Made by a program: the position numbers and the translations under genes. The notes beneath the pieces were generated by a model. That model worked only from the letters and a program-made list of their open reading frames with translations. It did no database searches and was not told where the DNA came from. From contig JAKDUK010000008.1 of assembly GCA_030457765.1 (NCBI GenBank), positions 1 to 64,000 of the forward strand: a stretch of DNA of 64,000 nucleotides, written 5' to 3'. Shown piece by piece: positions 26,703 to 35,854 of the stretch; position 1 is the stretch's first letter, and every line of letters begins with the position of its first letter. The DNA comes from Marinobacter sp. (GTDB taxonomy: Bacteria > Pseudomonadota > Gammaproteobacteria > Pseudomonadales > Oleiphilaceae).

Positions 26703-28023
26703 AAAGCCTGTCTCCGTAAAAGGCGCGCTTCTGCTCCTGCTATTGCCAGCGGGTATTGGCCTGATGGCAATAGCATGGCTTGTGCACGGGTTACTGCTGG
26801 AGAGGATGTCCCGGGAATTTGTTGAAAACCGCCTCAAAGACGAAGTGGCTTTTCTGGAGCTCCATATTCGTCAAGCCGAAGGCAAAATAGATATGCTTCA
26901 GACCGGTGACTATTTCAAGGAGGTGTTTCACCATGCCTTTGCTATCCAATCCCCGGATCAAACGGTCATATCTCCCCTATCCTGGGAACCGCTATTGAGT
27001 CCATTGTTGCGCTCTGATGAACAGGAAGGCATCCGAGTACACAATGCGGAGCTATCCAACGCGCCGTCCGACATTCTGGCTTATCGGAAATCATTTTTTG
27101 TGAAAGGCACCCCTATAACGGTCATTGTTTCAGAAGACATGGGCGCTCTGAAAAATAGCCAAGCGGAGCTGCATGCATGGACGGCAATCGTATCGATCTT
27201 GCTGATTTTTTTACTCGTGGGAGTTATATGGTTTGGCATTAACCTGTCAATGCGGCCTGTTGTCTCGCTCCAAGCGGCTCTTAAAAGGTTACAGAGCGGC
27301 GAAATATCGCGGATCAACGCACAAGCCCCAGAAGAATTCCGGCCACTGGTGCAACAACTCAATCAACTGCTGGATTCTCTGGATCAACGGCTTGAGCGCT
27401 CCCGGGAAGCGCTTGCAAACCTGTCTCACAGTGTCAAAACGCCCATCGCGGCTGTTAGACAGGTTCTCGAAGATACCAGCCGTCCACTTAATGATGATCT
27501 GAGACATGAGATGGGGTCGCGCCTTAGTGATATCGACAGGCAGTTGGAAGCAGAAATGCGACGCAGCCTGTTTGCTGGGCCGCAGGTTGGTACGAGCGCA
27601 TACCCGGTAAAGCAGGCGCGCGACCTGCTATGGATGTTGGGCCGGCTTTATCCGGATAAATCGTTTGAGTTATCAACCTCACTCACCGACGAATCCCGCT
27701 GGCCAATTGAGGAACATGACCTGAACGAAATTTTAGGTAATTTGCTCGATAATGCCGGGAAATGGTCTTCAGGGTGCGTTGAACTCTCTTTGCAGCAGCA
27801 TAACGGCTTGGCGCAAATCATCGTAACAGATGATGGCTCCGGGGTGGCAGAAGATGAAAGGATGCTCTTGGGCCAGAGAGGAAAACGGCTAGATGAACAA
27901 ACCCCAGGCCATGGGCTGGGTCTTGCTATCGTGCGCGAAATAGTCGCTCGTTATGGTGGCCAAGCCGCCTTCTCGAATGGACCAAAAGGAGGCTTGAAAG
28001 TACAAATCGGAATCTCTATTTAA
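26689..28023 (+). CDS. copS: Sensor histidine kinase, copper two-component system
   Basis: A 444-aa membrane kinase. TM1 (residues about 12-34) and TM2 (about 163-185) bracket a 128-residue periplasmic sensor domain. Then come HAMP, the phospho-acceptor His247 in ANLSHSVKTPIA, and the ATPase domain with N box NLLDNAGKW, G1 DDGSGV and G2 GHGLGLAI. It overlaps the response-regulator gene by 14 bp. The periplasmic domain has His (HHAF) and Met residues, but no CusS-like cluster I can recognise. Copper as the signal is inferred from the neighbours. Confidence 0.9.
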   Translation: MTLFKKPVSVKGALLLLLLPAGIGLMAIAWLVHGLLLERMSREFVENRLKDEVAFLELHIRQAEGKIDMLQTGDYFKEVFHHAFAIQSPDQTVISPLSWEPLLSPLLRSDEQEGIRVHNAELSNAPSDILAYRKSFFVKGTPITVIVSEDMGALKNSQAELHAWTAIVSILLIFLLVGVIWFGINLSMRPVVSLQAALKRLQSGEISRINAQAPEEFRPLVQQLNQLLDSLDQRLERSREALANLSHSVKTPIAAVRQVLEDTSRPLNDDLRHEMGSRLSDIDRQLEAEMRRSLFAGPQVGTSAYPVKQARDLLWMLGRLYPDKSFELSTSLTDESRWPIEEHDLNEILGNLLDNAGKWSSGCVELSLQQHNGLAQIIVTDDGSGVAEDERMLLGQRGKRLDEQTPGHGLGLAIVREIVARYGGQAAFSNGPKGGLKVQIGISI

Positions 28024-28031
28024 CGCTTATC

Positions 28032-29021
28032 TTACTCGGATTTTTTGACCTCGCGGTTGCCATAGTTGACTGGCACCCAGTCATAGCCCTTTTGTGCCTT
28101 GCGTATATGCCCAACACCCGGAAAAGGCATATGCGGTGCGGCGACCACATCGCGATCATTGGCGAAGTTCGAAAAAGCCTTGGAGCGTACGTTGGCGGCC
28201 ATCTTCGAATCCACATCGTAGACAATGGTTACCGATGGGCTCGGAAACTGCACAGCTTCGGCGTGGACAATGTCGCCAACAAACGTGAGTGTCTGGCCCT
28301 GGCTCTTTAATGTGTAAAACGCACTGCCCGGCGTGTGGCCGGGATGTAGGCTGGCCGTTACTCCAGGAAGAATCTCGGTGGTTTCATCGATCCTGTTGAT
28401 TTTTCCAGCTTCAACATACGGTGCAAGGATCTGGATAGCCTGGTCAAAGAAAAGCTTCTCATAGCCGGTTTTCTCGGCGTTCCCACGATCCAGAAAGAAG
28501 TCGATATCGGGCTTGCCGACATGAACCCTGGCATTGGCGAAGACAATCTGGCCATCCCGTGTGAGCCCGCCTATGTGATCCGAGTGAGCGTGGGTGATCA
28601 GGATGTCAGTCACGTCTTTCGCATCGTACCTAGCGGCATGCAAGCTATCGAGCAGTTTGCCACCAAAGCCCGGGCCAAACATATTACCTGCGCCCGCATC
28701 TACAAGAACAAGACTGTCGCCCATCTCAAAAAGGAACGCGCCGAGTGACGTCTCAATGGGATTAGACTGATAAGCGTAGGTAAGCTGCTCGTCAATCTTC
28801 TCATTGGTGGTGCCTTGCAAAATCTTGTGCAGGTCCTGTGGCACTGTGCCATCTGACAGCGCTATCACCCGAACGTCGCCAATTTTGAAGGCGTAGGTGT
28901 CCCCTCCCTGCTGGGTGATTCCCGGCGACTCGTCCGGCACAGTTTGTTCGGTCGCAAAAACGGACCCTACGGTTGAAAAACTTAATAACAAGGTGGGAAG
29001 AATCAGGGAACGTACAGTCAT
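28032..29021 (-). CDS. Secreted metallo-beta-lactamase-fold hydrolase
   Basis: A 329-aa enzyme with a Sec signal peptide (residues about 1-24) and the zinc-binding motif THAHSDHIGG, with further metal-ligand His residues in LHPGHTPGSA and GDIVHAE. The arrangement is that of the AttM/AiiA and methyl-parathion-hydrolase branch, so lactones or organophosphate-like esters are possible substrates; neither is proved. The periplasmic location argues against glyoxalase II. It converges on the copper kinase gene, 8 bp apart, and is probably an independent transcript. Confidence 0.86.
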   Translation of the reverse strand: MTVRSLILPTLLLSFSTVGSVFATEQTVPDESPGITQQGGDTYAFKIGDVRVIALSDGTVPQDLHKILQGTTNEKIDEQLTYAYQSNPIETSLGAFLFEMGDSLVLVDAGAGNMFGPGFGGKLLDSLHAARYDAKDVTDILITHAHSDHIGGLTRDGQIVFANARVHVGKPDIDFFLDRGNAEKTGYEKLFFDQAIQILAPYVEAGKINRIDETTEILPGVTASLHPGHTPGSAFYTLKSQGQTLTFVGDIVHAEAVQFPSPSVTIVYDVDSKMAANVRSKAFSNFANDRDVVAAPHMPFPGVGHIRKAQKGYDWVPVNYGNREVKKSE

Positions 29022-29090
29022 ATTTTTACCTTTACAGTTTTTTATACTGGCGCAACAAGTGAGGAATTTAGAGCAGTAAGACTTTGAGCG

Positions 29091-31070
29091 TCATACATTC
29101 TTCTCATAGCTTGCAGCCCAACTGGCGCGACCAAGCTCTGTGGCGCGTGTTACGTCTACTTCAGGAACCGCCGATGTGTCTCCGAGTTCTCTCAAGTCAT
29201 AATGAAACACGCACAGGCGTGACGCAAATTCGGCGAATGACAGAGAGGCTTCGCCATGGCGCTCACCATTACTTTGCGTTGAACAATGAATACCTTGGCC
29301 CCAATCCTGGCCACTGTCATTGTTGGGATTGAAAAAGTAAATTCGCATGCCGCCAAGGCGGTCCAGGTTGACCCGGATAATTGTTATCGCATGGCGGCCA
29401 ACGAGCCGCCCTCCACTGTCGGTTACGGCAATACCAGCTGGTTGTGGGTGTATCACGGGAATGTTGCCGTTGTAATACGGGTGATAACAGGCATAAAAGA
29501 GGCGTATGAAGTACGGGTAGTCGTGAATTTTTCCGGTTTCCCGACTAATAACACTGAGAAATCCGTGCCCAACCCACCAGCCATACATTTCCGGATTGAT
29601 CCAGCGGTGCAGATCGTCGTCGCGAACGCCGCACAAGCGCCCCATTTCTGCATATAAACGATCAAGGTGAGGCACCAGGATCAATGACACTGGATCCAAA
29701 TCGGTTGGAGGTTCTTTCGCAAGCCCTGCCTCCAGGTGTTGTGAGGAAATTTGCTGGCCTTCGAAGCGCATGATGACATCGTCATCACGGGCGGCCCAGG
29801 CCACCAGCTGCAACAGAAAGTCGGCGTCGTTAAAGGCCCACATGGAAAGGCCGATGACCGACTGACACGTCGGGTTATTACCCTGACCAACACCTAGTGG
29901 TTGCCCGAGAAGACTCAAAACACCGGCAAACAAATACACCCTTGGGGGGTGCGCACTACCGAACACCGCGCTCAGGTTTTCAGACGCGGCTGGGCACAAT
30001 TTCATTTCAAGTTGCCGCCACAGGCCAGAAGCCAATGGCGGGGTGAACAGACCGCCACGCTCAAGAAACATGGCCAAGCCATATACAGCCTGGGATGTTT
30101 CCGGGTGTATGGCCTCGTCGATCAGTGTGAGCACAATTTCACGGTAACATTGGAGAACATCGTTGCCGGTGATGCTTAAACCCAAAGCCAGTGGGATCAG
30201 ATCATCCCGGTGCCCTCGCAGGTGTCGCAACAGCATCGGGTGGTAGGGAGAAACCATGCCCGTCTCATGCATTGCACTGGCGAAGCTTTGCGCCTCTTCA
30301 GACAGCGCTGGGTCGACCATAGTGGCCAAGTGTTCGCTGTAGATCACAAAGCCCGGGTCATCTCGGCAGCCTGCAGCTGGGCCGAATACCGCACTGACAA
30401 GGCGCGCCGCTTTATCCATACCCGAGGTTTCTATTGCCGGATCAAACAGGCATTTGGCAATCTGGCTGACCATCTGCTTAATGCTGTCTGTTTGTATCGG
30501 GCGCTGGGCCAGCAGGCGGCGCACTTCATCCACCAAACTGTCGAGAATACTCTCATAACCAAGCTGGCTGAGCAGGTACTGATAAAGCGAATTGACGATC
30601 TTCCCAAGTTCCTGCGGCCGCTCCCGATCGGCTTCGCTCATCTGGCCAGACAGTAAATCCAGGTTTAATGCCATCACTTGGGTCAGAAAATGCCTGGCTT
30701 GCTCTGCGGAAACTCCAGGGTGGAGATAATCACCCATAGCCACTGCCAATAAGCGAAGCTCGCTCAATATTTCGATAGCAGTGAGGTCTGGGGCCCCCTG
30801 GCGTAACGTTCGCACGGCCAACGCGGTTCTCAGGATCGCAGGTCGGCCCCAATCACCGTTGGCAAACACACCCTTGGCTTCCATTGCGGATACTCGAGTG
30901 TAGAGCGCATCCAGCCCATCGTGAGCACCCATCACCGTAAGCGCCGCTTTCAGCACCTCGTTGTTAGACGCTATGGGGGCGGTCTGCCGGGCAATCGTAA
31001 GGTGCTCCAGGGCTTCATCAAACCTTGCTATAGACGTGTTGGTATTTGGATCAGAACCTGGGCTTGTCAT
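29091..31070 (-). CDS. Large hypothetical protein with C-terminal papain-like signature
   Basis: A 659-aa soluble protein from ATG 31070 (AAGGAAA upstream). Residues about 1-380 are helical and featureless. The C-terminal part has GQGNNPTCQS (Q396, C402), GRHAITIIRVN (H560) and YFFNPNNDS (N581). This order and spacing match the Gln/Cys/His/Asn residues of papain-like and transglutaminase-like cysteine enzymes. I do not recognise the family. It is divergent from an ATP-grasp ligase-like gene (start 31281, 210 bp between), hinting at a shared regulator or pathway, for example making and cutting an amide bond. Enzymatic activity is inference. Confidence 0.72.
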   Translation of the reverse strand: MTSPGSDPNTNTSIARFDEALEHLTIARQTAPIASNNEVLKAALTVMGAHDGLDALYTRVSAMEAKGVFANGDWGRPAILRTALAVRTLRQGAPDLTAIEILSELRLLAVAMGDYLHPGVSAEQARHFLTQVMALNLDLLSGQMSEADRERPQELGKIVNSLYQYLLSQLGYESILDSLVDEVRRLLAQRPIQTDSIKQMVSQIAKCLFDPAIETSGMDKAARLVSAVFGPAAGCRDDPGFVIYSEHLATMVDPALSEEAQSFASAMHETGMVSPYHPMLLRHLRGHRDDLIPLALGLSITGNDVLQCYREIVLTLIDEAIHPETSQAVYGLAMFLERGGLFTPPLASGLWRQLEMKLCPAASENLSAVFGSAHPPRVYLFAGVLSLLGQPLGVGQGNNPTCQSVIGLSMWAFNDADFLLQLVAWAARDDDVIMRFEGQQISSQHLEAGLAKEPPTDLDPVSLILVPHLDRLYAEMGRLCGVRDDDLHRWINPEMYGWWVGHGFLSVISRETGKIHDYPYFIRLFYACYHPYYNGNIPVIHPQPAGIAVTDSGGRLVGRHAITIIRVNLDRLGGMRIYFFNPNNDSGQDWGQGIHCSTQSNGERHGEASLSFAEFASRLCVFHYDLRELGDTSAVPEVDVTRATELGRASWAASYEKNV

Positions 31071-31280
31071 CGTGCTTTCCTTGCTTATTTTATAAGCGAT
31101 TTGGGGTAGCCCAAAGATGCTCTTAAGACCTGGTGGAAGCAAACTATTCAGGGGTTTTTGTTTCTAATTGTATCTAAGGGAACTATGTTTAAGTGAACGA
31201 CAATGCCACATCGCTCATATTTTGAGGGCGTTCCAAGTTCGGCGCAGTTTGTCTGGGTTAATTTCCAAGGAGAAACACGA

Positions 31281-32588
31281 ATGTCGACAGTCTCAGAAAC
31301 TCAATCATCGCAGGAGGTCGCCGCCTGGCTCGATCCAAACATGGATTCAGTTAAGGGCACGGAGACCCCAAAGGATCCAAATAAAGGCTACATTGCACTG
31401 CTTGGCTGGAGTGTCAACGCCATCAAAGCAGCACAAAAGTTTGACCGCCGGTATATTGTCGTTGCGCCGGAGTGGGCTACAGATTTTTGTACCGCAAACA
31501 AAATACCGTTCATCCCATGGGACTTTCTCAGGCTGAACGATCGTTCGTTAGAAATTGCCGAAAAGCTTAAAGCGGAGGGTGTGGATGTCGCCATACCGCT
31601 TTTCGAAGAAACCGTCGAGTGGTCTGGCGCCATTAACTCCGTCCTTCTCAACAGCCCCCGGATGTTCGGGCAATCCATTCTGTTTCGCGACAAGGCATTG
31701 ATGAAGCGTCGCGCTCAGCTTGGAGGTATTCGTGTTGGGATCTTCGAGGAGGCACACGAGAAAGAAGACATCGTGCGCTTTATGAAACGCGTTAACCAGA
31801 CGCTGCTTCACCTTGATGGCGATCCAGATGACCCGATTCACGTTAAAGCATTCGACAAGGCCGGCTGCCTTGGTCACCGAATGATTCGGAAAATAGAAGA
31901 AATTGACGCCATTCCGGACGAAGAGTACCCCCTTTTGATGGAAAGCCACCTGGATGGTTGGGAGTTTGCCGTTGAGGCCTGGATTCACGATGGCAAAATC
32001 AAATTCCTTAATATTTCTGAGTACGTAACACTGGGCTACTCCGTGTTCGTGCCCGCAACTGAGCAGCTTGAGAGCTGGCGCACCGCGATCACCAAGCAGA
32101 TCGAGCTGCTGATCAAAACCTTCGATATCCAATTTGGCCTGATTCATCCTGAATACTTCGTCACGGCAGATGGTGAAATGTACTTTGGGGAAGTTGCCTA
32201 TCGTCCGCCGGGGTTCAAAGCGTTTGAGCTAATTGAGCGGGCTTATGGATTCAGTGCATACCAGGCTTCAATGTTGGTGTTTGACCCTAAGAGCACCAAA
32301 GAGGAAGTTGATGCCTTCTTCCCGCGCGAAGTTGAAGGCGCGAAGGGATATGCAGGTTGCTTCGGTGTGTATCCTCGGCGGCGGGTGGTTAGCAAGCTGG
32401 AAATGCCCAAAGAAACAATTGATCACCCCTACTTTGAGTCGCATGAATTGGTTGCGCCGGTAGAAGAAACCGTTCCTGATCGGTCAGCCTTTGGAACGCA
32501 CTGGGGGTTAGTGTTCTTCTTCGGCGACGATCCCATCAAGATGCGGGACCTACTGAAAGCCCAGGAAGAGCTGGACTTCTACGTGTAG
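31281..32588 (+). CDS. ATP-grasp domain protein
   Basis: A 435-aa cytoplasmic protein related to carbamoyl-phosphate synthase-like ATP-grasp ligases, which join a carboxylate to an amine or thiol through an acyl-phosphate. An N-terminal Rossmann-like domain (YIALLGWSVNAIKAAQKF, residues about 33-50) precedes the ATP-grasp core; PLLMESHLDGWEFAVEAW is the ATP-binding strand and YFGEVAYRPPGFKAFELI the Mg-binding strand. The ATG at 31281 has AAGGAGA upstream; an upstream in-frame start lacks one. Substrates unknown. The divergent neighbour carries a papain-like signature. A strong terminator follows the stop. Confidence 0.85.
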   Translation: MSTVSETQSSQEVAAWLDPNMDSVKGTETPKDPNKGYIALLGWSVNAIKAAQKFDRRYIVVAPEWATDFCTANKIPFIPWDFLRLNDRSLEIAEKLKAEGVDVAIPLFEETVEWSGAINSVLLNSPRMFGQSILFRDKALMKRRAQLGGIRVGIFEEAHEKEDIVRFMKRVNQTLLHLDGDPDDPIHVKAFDKAGCLGHRMIRKIEEIDAIPDEEYPLLMESHLDGWEFAVEAWIHDGKIKFLNISEYVTLGYSVFVPATEQLESWRTAITKQIELLIKTFDIQFGLIHPEYFVTADGEMYFGEVAYRPPGFKAFELIERAYGFSAYQASMLVFDPKSTKEEVDAFFPREVEGAKGYAGCFGVYPRRRVVSKLEMPKETIDHPYFESHELVAPVEETVPDRSAFGTHWGLVFFFGDDPIKMRDLLKAQEELDFYV

Positions 32589-32603
32589 AGGTTCACTTTA
32601 TTG

Positions 32604-32636
32604 CGCCTGGTTCCCCACGGGGAATCAGGCGTATTT
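32604..32636. terminator. Intrinsic terminator after the ATP-grasp gene
   Basis: CGCCTG and CAGGCG enclose TTCCC-CACG-GGGAA, a 12-13 pair stem with one G-T mismatch, followed by TATTTT on the plus strand. It lies between two convergent genes and may serve both, though the T-run favours the plus strand. Confidence 0.75.
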
Positions 32637-32659
32637 TGGTACAGTCATTCAAATGAGAC

Positions 32660-33433
32660 TCAGTTTTTTACGAGCCCACCGTCAACAATCAAGTTCTGCC
32701 CGGACACTGACCGGGACCAGGGCGATGCAAAAAACAACGTGGCATCGGCAAATTCGGCTGGTGTAGTCACCCTACGCAACGGTGTACTTGAAGCGATAAA
32801 ATCGAAAACGGCTTCGGGCGTGGCGGCGGATGCGTCTGTTGTGCGCAACAGCCCACCGGAAACCATATTAACCGTTATATTGTCTGGTCCCAGATCCTGC
32901 GACATGGTCCGTGTGAGCGATAGCAAGGCGGCTTTACCAGCCGTATAATCGTGGTACGGCACCACCGGATTTTGAAATAGATTTGTGCCGACATTCACAA
33001 TGCGGCCAAACCCAATTTCGCGCATGCCCTCCAGTGCGGCTTGCGTTGTGTTCAGTGAACCGCCCACTACGCCTTCAAACTGTTGGTTTAGCCCATCCAG
33101 TGTTAGCTGCTCAATCTTTGGGCGCTCATCGCCATTGAAGGAGAAATCTGGCAACGCGTTATTGATCACGGTGGTTACCGGAGTGCCAAAGTGCTGCCGA
33201 GCCTTGGCGAACATGGCCTGCACGGCGGCGTGGTTGGTGACATCAGCTTGAACCGCCAGTGATCGCTGCGGCGCCTCGCTTGCAAGTGTGTTGGCCGCTT
33301 CTGCACTGTTTCTGTAGTTGATAACCACGCTGGCACCTTCGCGTAAAAAGGCGCGCACCAAGTGCTTTCCCAAGCCACGGGCAGCACCGGTTATCAGCAC
33401 AAGTTGTTGATCGAAAGACAATGATGTTTGCAT
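32660..33433 (-). CDS. SDR-family oxidoreductase under a TPP riboswitch
   Basis: A 257-aa short-chain dehydrogenase/reductase of the FabG-like type. The NAD(P) motif TGAARGLG is near residues 15-22 and YTAGK gives Tyr163/Lys167. The position usually held by the catalytic Ser is Thr150 (NVGTNLF), an uncommon but tolerated change. The ATG at 33433 has GAGG five bases upstream, and this GAGG lies inside a hairpin that can hide it. A thiamine-pyrophosphate riboswitch precedes the gene, implying a thiamine-related role such as salvage or precursor reduction. Substrate unknown. Confidence 0.87.
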   Translation of the reverse strand: MQTSLSFDQQLVLITGAARGLGKHLVRAFLREGASVVINYRNSAEAANTLASEAPQRSLAVQADVTNHAAVQAMFAKARQHFGTPVTTVINNALPDFSFNGDERPKIEQLTLDGLNQQFEGVVGGSLNTTQAALEGMREIGFGRIVNVGTNLFQNPVVPYHDYTAGKAALLSLTRTMSQDLGPDNITVNMVSGGLLRTTDASAATPEAVFDFIASSTPLRRVTTPAEFADATLFFASPWSRSVSGQNLIVDGGLVKN

Positions 33434-33438
33434 AGACA

Positions 33439-33452
33439 CCTCAAAGTTGAGG
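33439..33452 (-). promoter_or_regulatory. Hairpin hiding the SDR ribosome-binding site
   Basis: On the minus strand CCTCAA-CT-TTGAGG forms a six-pair stem whose 3' arm contains the Shine-Dalgarno GAGG of the SDR gene (start 33433). It is well placed to act as the expression platform of the TPP riboswitch upstream, blocking translation when ligand is bound. Confidence 0.6.
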
Positions 33453-33493
33453 CGAAGGTATATGTAGGCAGGCGTAGCTCTAGAGCCACAACT

Positions 33494-33563
33494 GACATCC
33501 CTTCGCCAGTATGAACTGGATCAGGTTCAACGGGTTTTATCTCAGCCCTGAGAAGGGCACCCC
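33494..33563 (-). promoter_or_regulatory. TPP riboswitch aptamer
   Basis: On the minus strand the landmarks appear in order: GGGGTGCCC, GGCTGAGA, ACCCGTTGAACCTGATC, and TACTGGCGAAGGGA. These are the conserved pyrimidine- and pyrophosphate-sensing helices of the THI-box. It reads toward the SDR gene, which is the only gene directly downstream. Confidence 0.95.
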
Positions 33564-33699
33564 GTGTCGGATCGAAGACCATAGCATACTCACCGCCACA
33601 ATTTGTCGTTTGATATTCAACGCAATTTTGTACAAAGTTGCAGCTATACAAAAGCTTTTGCTATGCCCGCTATTATTACAACTCAGTCGAGGAATTTTC

Positions 33700-34731
33700 A
33701 TGCCTTCGTTAACGCTTGCACTTGCCGATAGATTGCCCAAAGCAGAACTCCACATGCATCTGGAAGGCAGCCTGGAACCAGAACTGATGTTTTCATTGGC
33801 ACGTCGCAACAATGTATCTCTGCCCTATGAAAACGAAGACGAGCTGAGACAGGCGTATCAGTTTAATAACCTTCAGGAATTTCTGAACCTGTACTACAGT
33901 GGCATGTCGGTTTTGCTAACCGAGCAAGATTTCTATGATTTGACCTGGGCTTACCTTGAGCGCAGTCATCAAGACAACGTAATTCATACCGAAGTTTTTT
34001 TCGATCCGCAGGCTCATCTGGAGCGGGGCGTTGCCTTTGAAACCCAAATTGATGGTATTTTCCGTGCACTGACCGACGCTCAAGAAAATCTGGGAATGAG
34101 CTTCCGGCTCATTATGTCGTTTTTACGGCATTTACCTGAAGAAAGTGCCTTTGAGACACTGGAGCTTGCACTGCCCTATCTTGATCGTATTGATGGCATT
34201 GGTTTGGACTCCTCCGAGATGGGCCACCCACCTGAAAAGTTCGAGCGTGTATTCAAACAGTGCCGCGATCTTGGACTTCGTATCACTGCCCACGCCGGAG
34301 AGGAAGGCCCACCTGATTATGTCTGGCAAGCGATCAACCAGCTCGAAATTCAGCGTATTGATCACGGTAACCGTGCCTTGGAAGATGCCAAGCTGACGGC
34401 CTTGATTGCAGATAAAGAGCTAACGCTAACCGTTTGCCCCCTTTCCAACAAACGCTTGCGGGTTGTGGACGATATGAAACAGCATCCCTTTCCCGAGATG
34501 ATGGCCAAGGGCCTGAAAGTCACCATCAACTCTGATGACCCGGCTTATTTTGGCGGCTATGTGAACGACAATTTCCACGCGCTCATCAACAATCTGGATG
34601 TGTCGCCGGAGCAAGTCCTGATGCTGGTAAAAAATAGTATTACCGGCAGCTGGTTAAGTGATGTCGAAAAAGGTCACGCTCTTGCCCGAATTGAATCTGT
34701 TTGGGAACAGGAACGTCATGCTTTCAGTTGA
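33700..34731 (+). CDS. Adenine deaminase, adenosine-deaminase family
   Basis: A 343-aa zinc enzyme probably turning adenine into hypoxanthine for purine salvage. Metal-binding motifs are ELHMHLEGSL (residues about 15-24), ITAHAGEEG with the catalytic Glu, RIDHGNR and INSDDPAYFGG. The SSEMGHPPEKF phrase is typical of the adenine-specific branch rather than adenosine deaminase, but both are possible. The ATG at 33700 has GAGGAA upstream; a longer in-frame ORF runs through the TPP riboswitch and is not coding. It converges on the reductase gene 3 bp away. Confidence 0.9.
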   Translation: MPSLTLALADRLPKAELHMHLEGSLEPELMFSLARRNNVSLPYENEDELRQAYQFNNLQEFLNLYYSGMSVLLTEQDFYDLTWAYLERSHQDNVIHTEVFFDPQAHLERGVAFETQIDGIFRALTDAQENLGMSFRLIMSFLRHLPEESAFETLELALPYLDRIDGIGLDSSEMGHPPEKFERVFKQCRDLGLRITAHAGEEGPPDYVWQAINQLEIQRIDHGNRALEDAKLTALIADKELTLTVCPLSNKRLRVVDDMKQHPFPEMMAKGLKVTINSDDPAYFGGYVNDNFHALINNLDVSPEQVLMLVKNSITGSWLSDVEKGHALARIESVWEQERHAFS

Positions 34732-34734
34732 GGT

Positions 34735-35766
34735 TCATCGCCCACTCGCTTCAACCGATTGTTGCTGGAAAAATCCTTCTTTATGGACCATCTTATCTTG
34801 GGAACCAAGCGCGTTGGCGGCCTCGACGCATGCATCTACAAATTCGGGGCTCCCTGCGATAAACACACTGTACTTAGATAGATCGGGATACATTTTGGGT
34901 AACAAGGTATCTATGCGCCCATGAAGGTATCCCTCGCGCTCCTCCTGAGTTAATGTGATTTTGTAATCAAACTTGCGATGTTTTGCCCGCCACCAGGCCA
35001 TAATTCCCACACCGTAAACGTCCTCCACAGTTCTTGCTGAGAATAATAAATCTACCGGTTTCTTGTAGCCTCGGCGCAACGCGGCTTCAGCCAAATCCAG
35101 TATGGGTGCAAGACCTGTTCCTGCAGCCAGGCAAAGCACGGGTGTTTCAGCAGATGGATCACTTATAAAAGTACCATACGCGCCATTTACCTTAACACTG
35201 TCACCAACCTTCACAGTTTCATGTACCCAGCCACTTGTTACACCATCTTCAACATGGGCGACTTGTAATACGAGCTCGCCATCTGGGCGTGGCGCGTTTG
35301 AAATTGAATAGGCGCGACGGGAAATGCCCTCACGTTCATCGCCTAGCGTTACGTACTGACCCGGCCAGTATCGAATTGGTTTGCCTACTGGGCGCAGGGT
35401 TAATTCAAGTACTCGGGTTGTCAGTTCTCGCCGGTCAACCACGACAAACAAAACACCTTCACGGGGCGGGAACAACTTAGGTCGAGCGTCTGCATCCCCC
35501 CATTCAATAACCATTTCGTCTGAGATTGGCTTGGCCATACACATCAAGCCACAACCTTCACGTCGTTCGGCATCAGACAGCGCCATGTCCAGCACCATGC
35601 CTTGATCGTACTGCCCTTCTAGGACCTTCACTTTGCACTCACCGCAAGCCCCTGCCCGGCAATTATTGGGTAATGCATACCCTGCCTTCTCGAGTGCCAT
35701 CAAAACCGTATCATTACCCTGACACTCAACAACTTTGCCCGAGGGCTGAATCACTATGCGAGCCAT
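34735..35766 (-). CDS. Ferredoxin-NAD(P) reductase, oxygenase electron-transfer component
   Basis: A 343-aa reductase in the order [2Fe-2S] ferredoxin, FAD domain, NAD domain. The cluster cysteines are in CRAGACGECKV (residues about 34-44) with the fourth near 75. FAD binding is shown by RRAYSISNAP and NAD binding by CLAAGTGLAPI. The layout matches the reductases of soluble diiron and Rieske oxygenases (phenol hydroxylase, methane monooxygenase, benzoate dioxygenase). The ATG at 35766 has GGAG upstream. It is 88 bp downstream of a ferritin-like diiron protein gene, its probable partner. Confidence 0.88.
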   Translation of the reverse strand: MARIVIQPSGKVVECQGNDTVLMALEKAGYALPNNCRAGACGECKVKVLEGQYDQGMVLDMALSDAERREGCGLMCMAKPISDEMVIEWGDADARPKLFPPREGVLFVVVDRRELTTRVLELTLRPVGKPIRYWPGQYVTLGDEREGISRRAYSISNAPRPDGELVLQVAHVEDGVTSGWVHETVKVGDSVKVNGAYGTFISDPSAETPVLCLAAGTGLAPILDLAEAALRRGYKKPVDLLFSARTVEDVYGVGIMAWWRAKHRKFDYKITLTQEEREGYLHGRIDTLLPKMYPDLSKYSVFIAGSPEFVDACVEAANALGSQDKMVHKEGFFQQQSVEASGR

Positions 35767-35854
35767 AGTCTGCTCCGATTCTGGAATCCTGTTGAGACTG
35801 GCTGCTTTCCGGATCAAAAAGCAGCCAGAACTTGCAATGCATCTCTACCTGGAG

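Noticed and set aside
33511-33699. 63-codon extension of the adenine deaminase ORF
   Set aside because: It runs antisense through the TPP riboswitch, and the ATG at 33700 with GAGGAA upstream gives the normal N-terminus.
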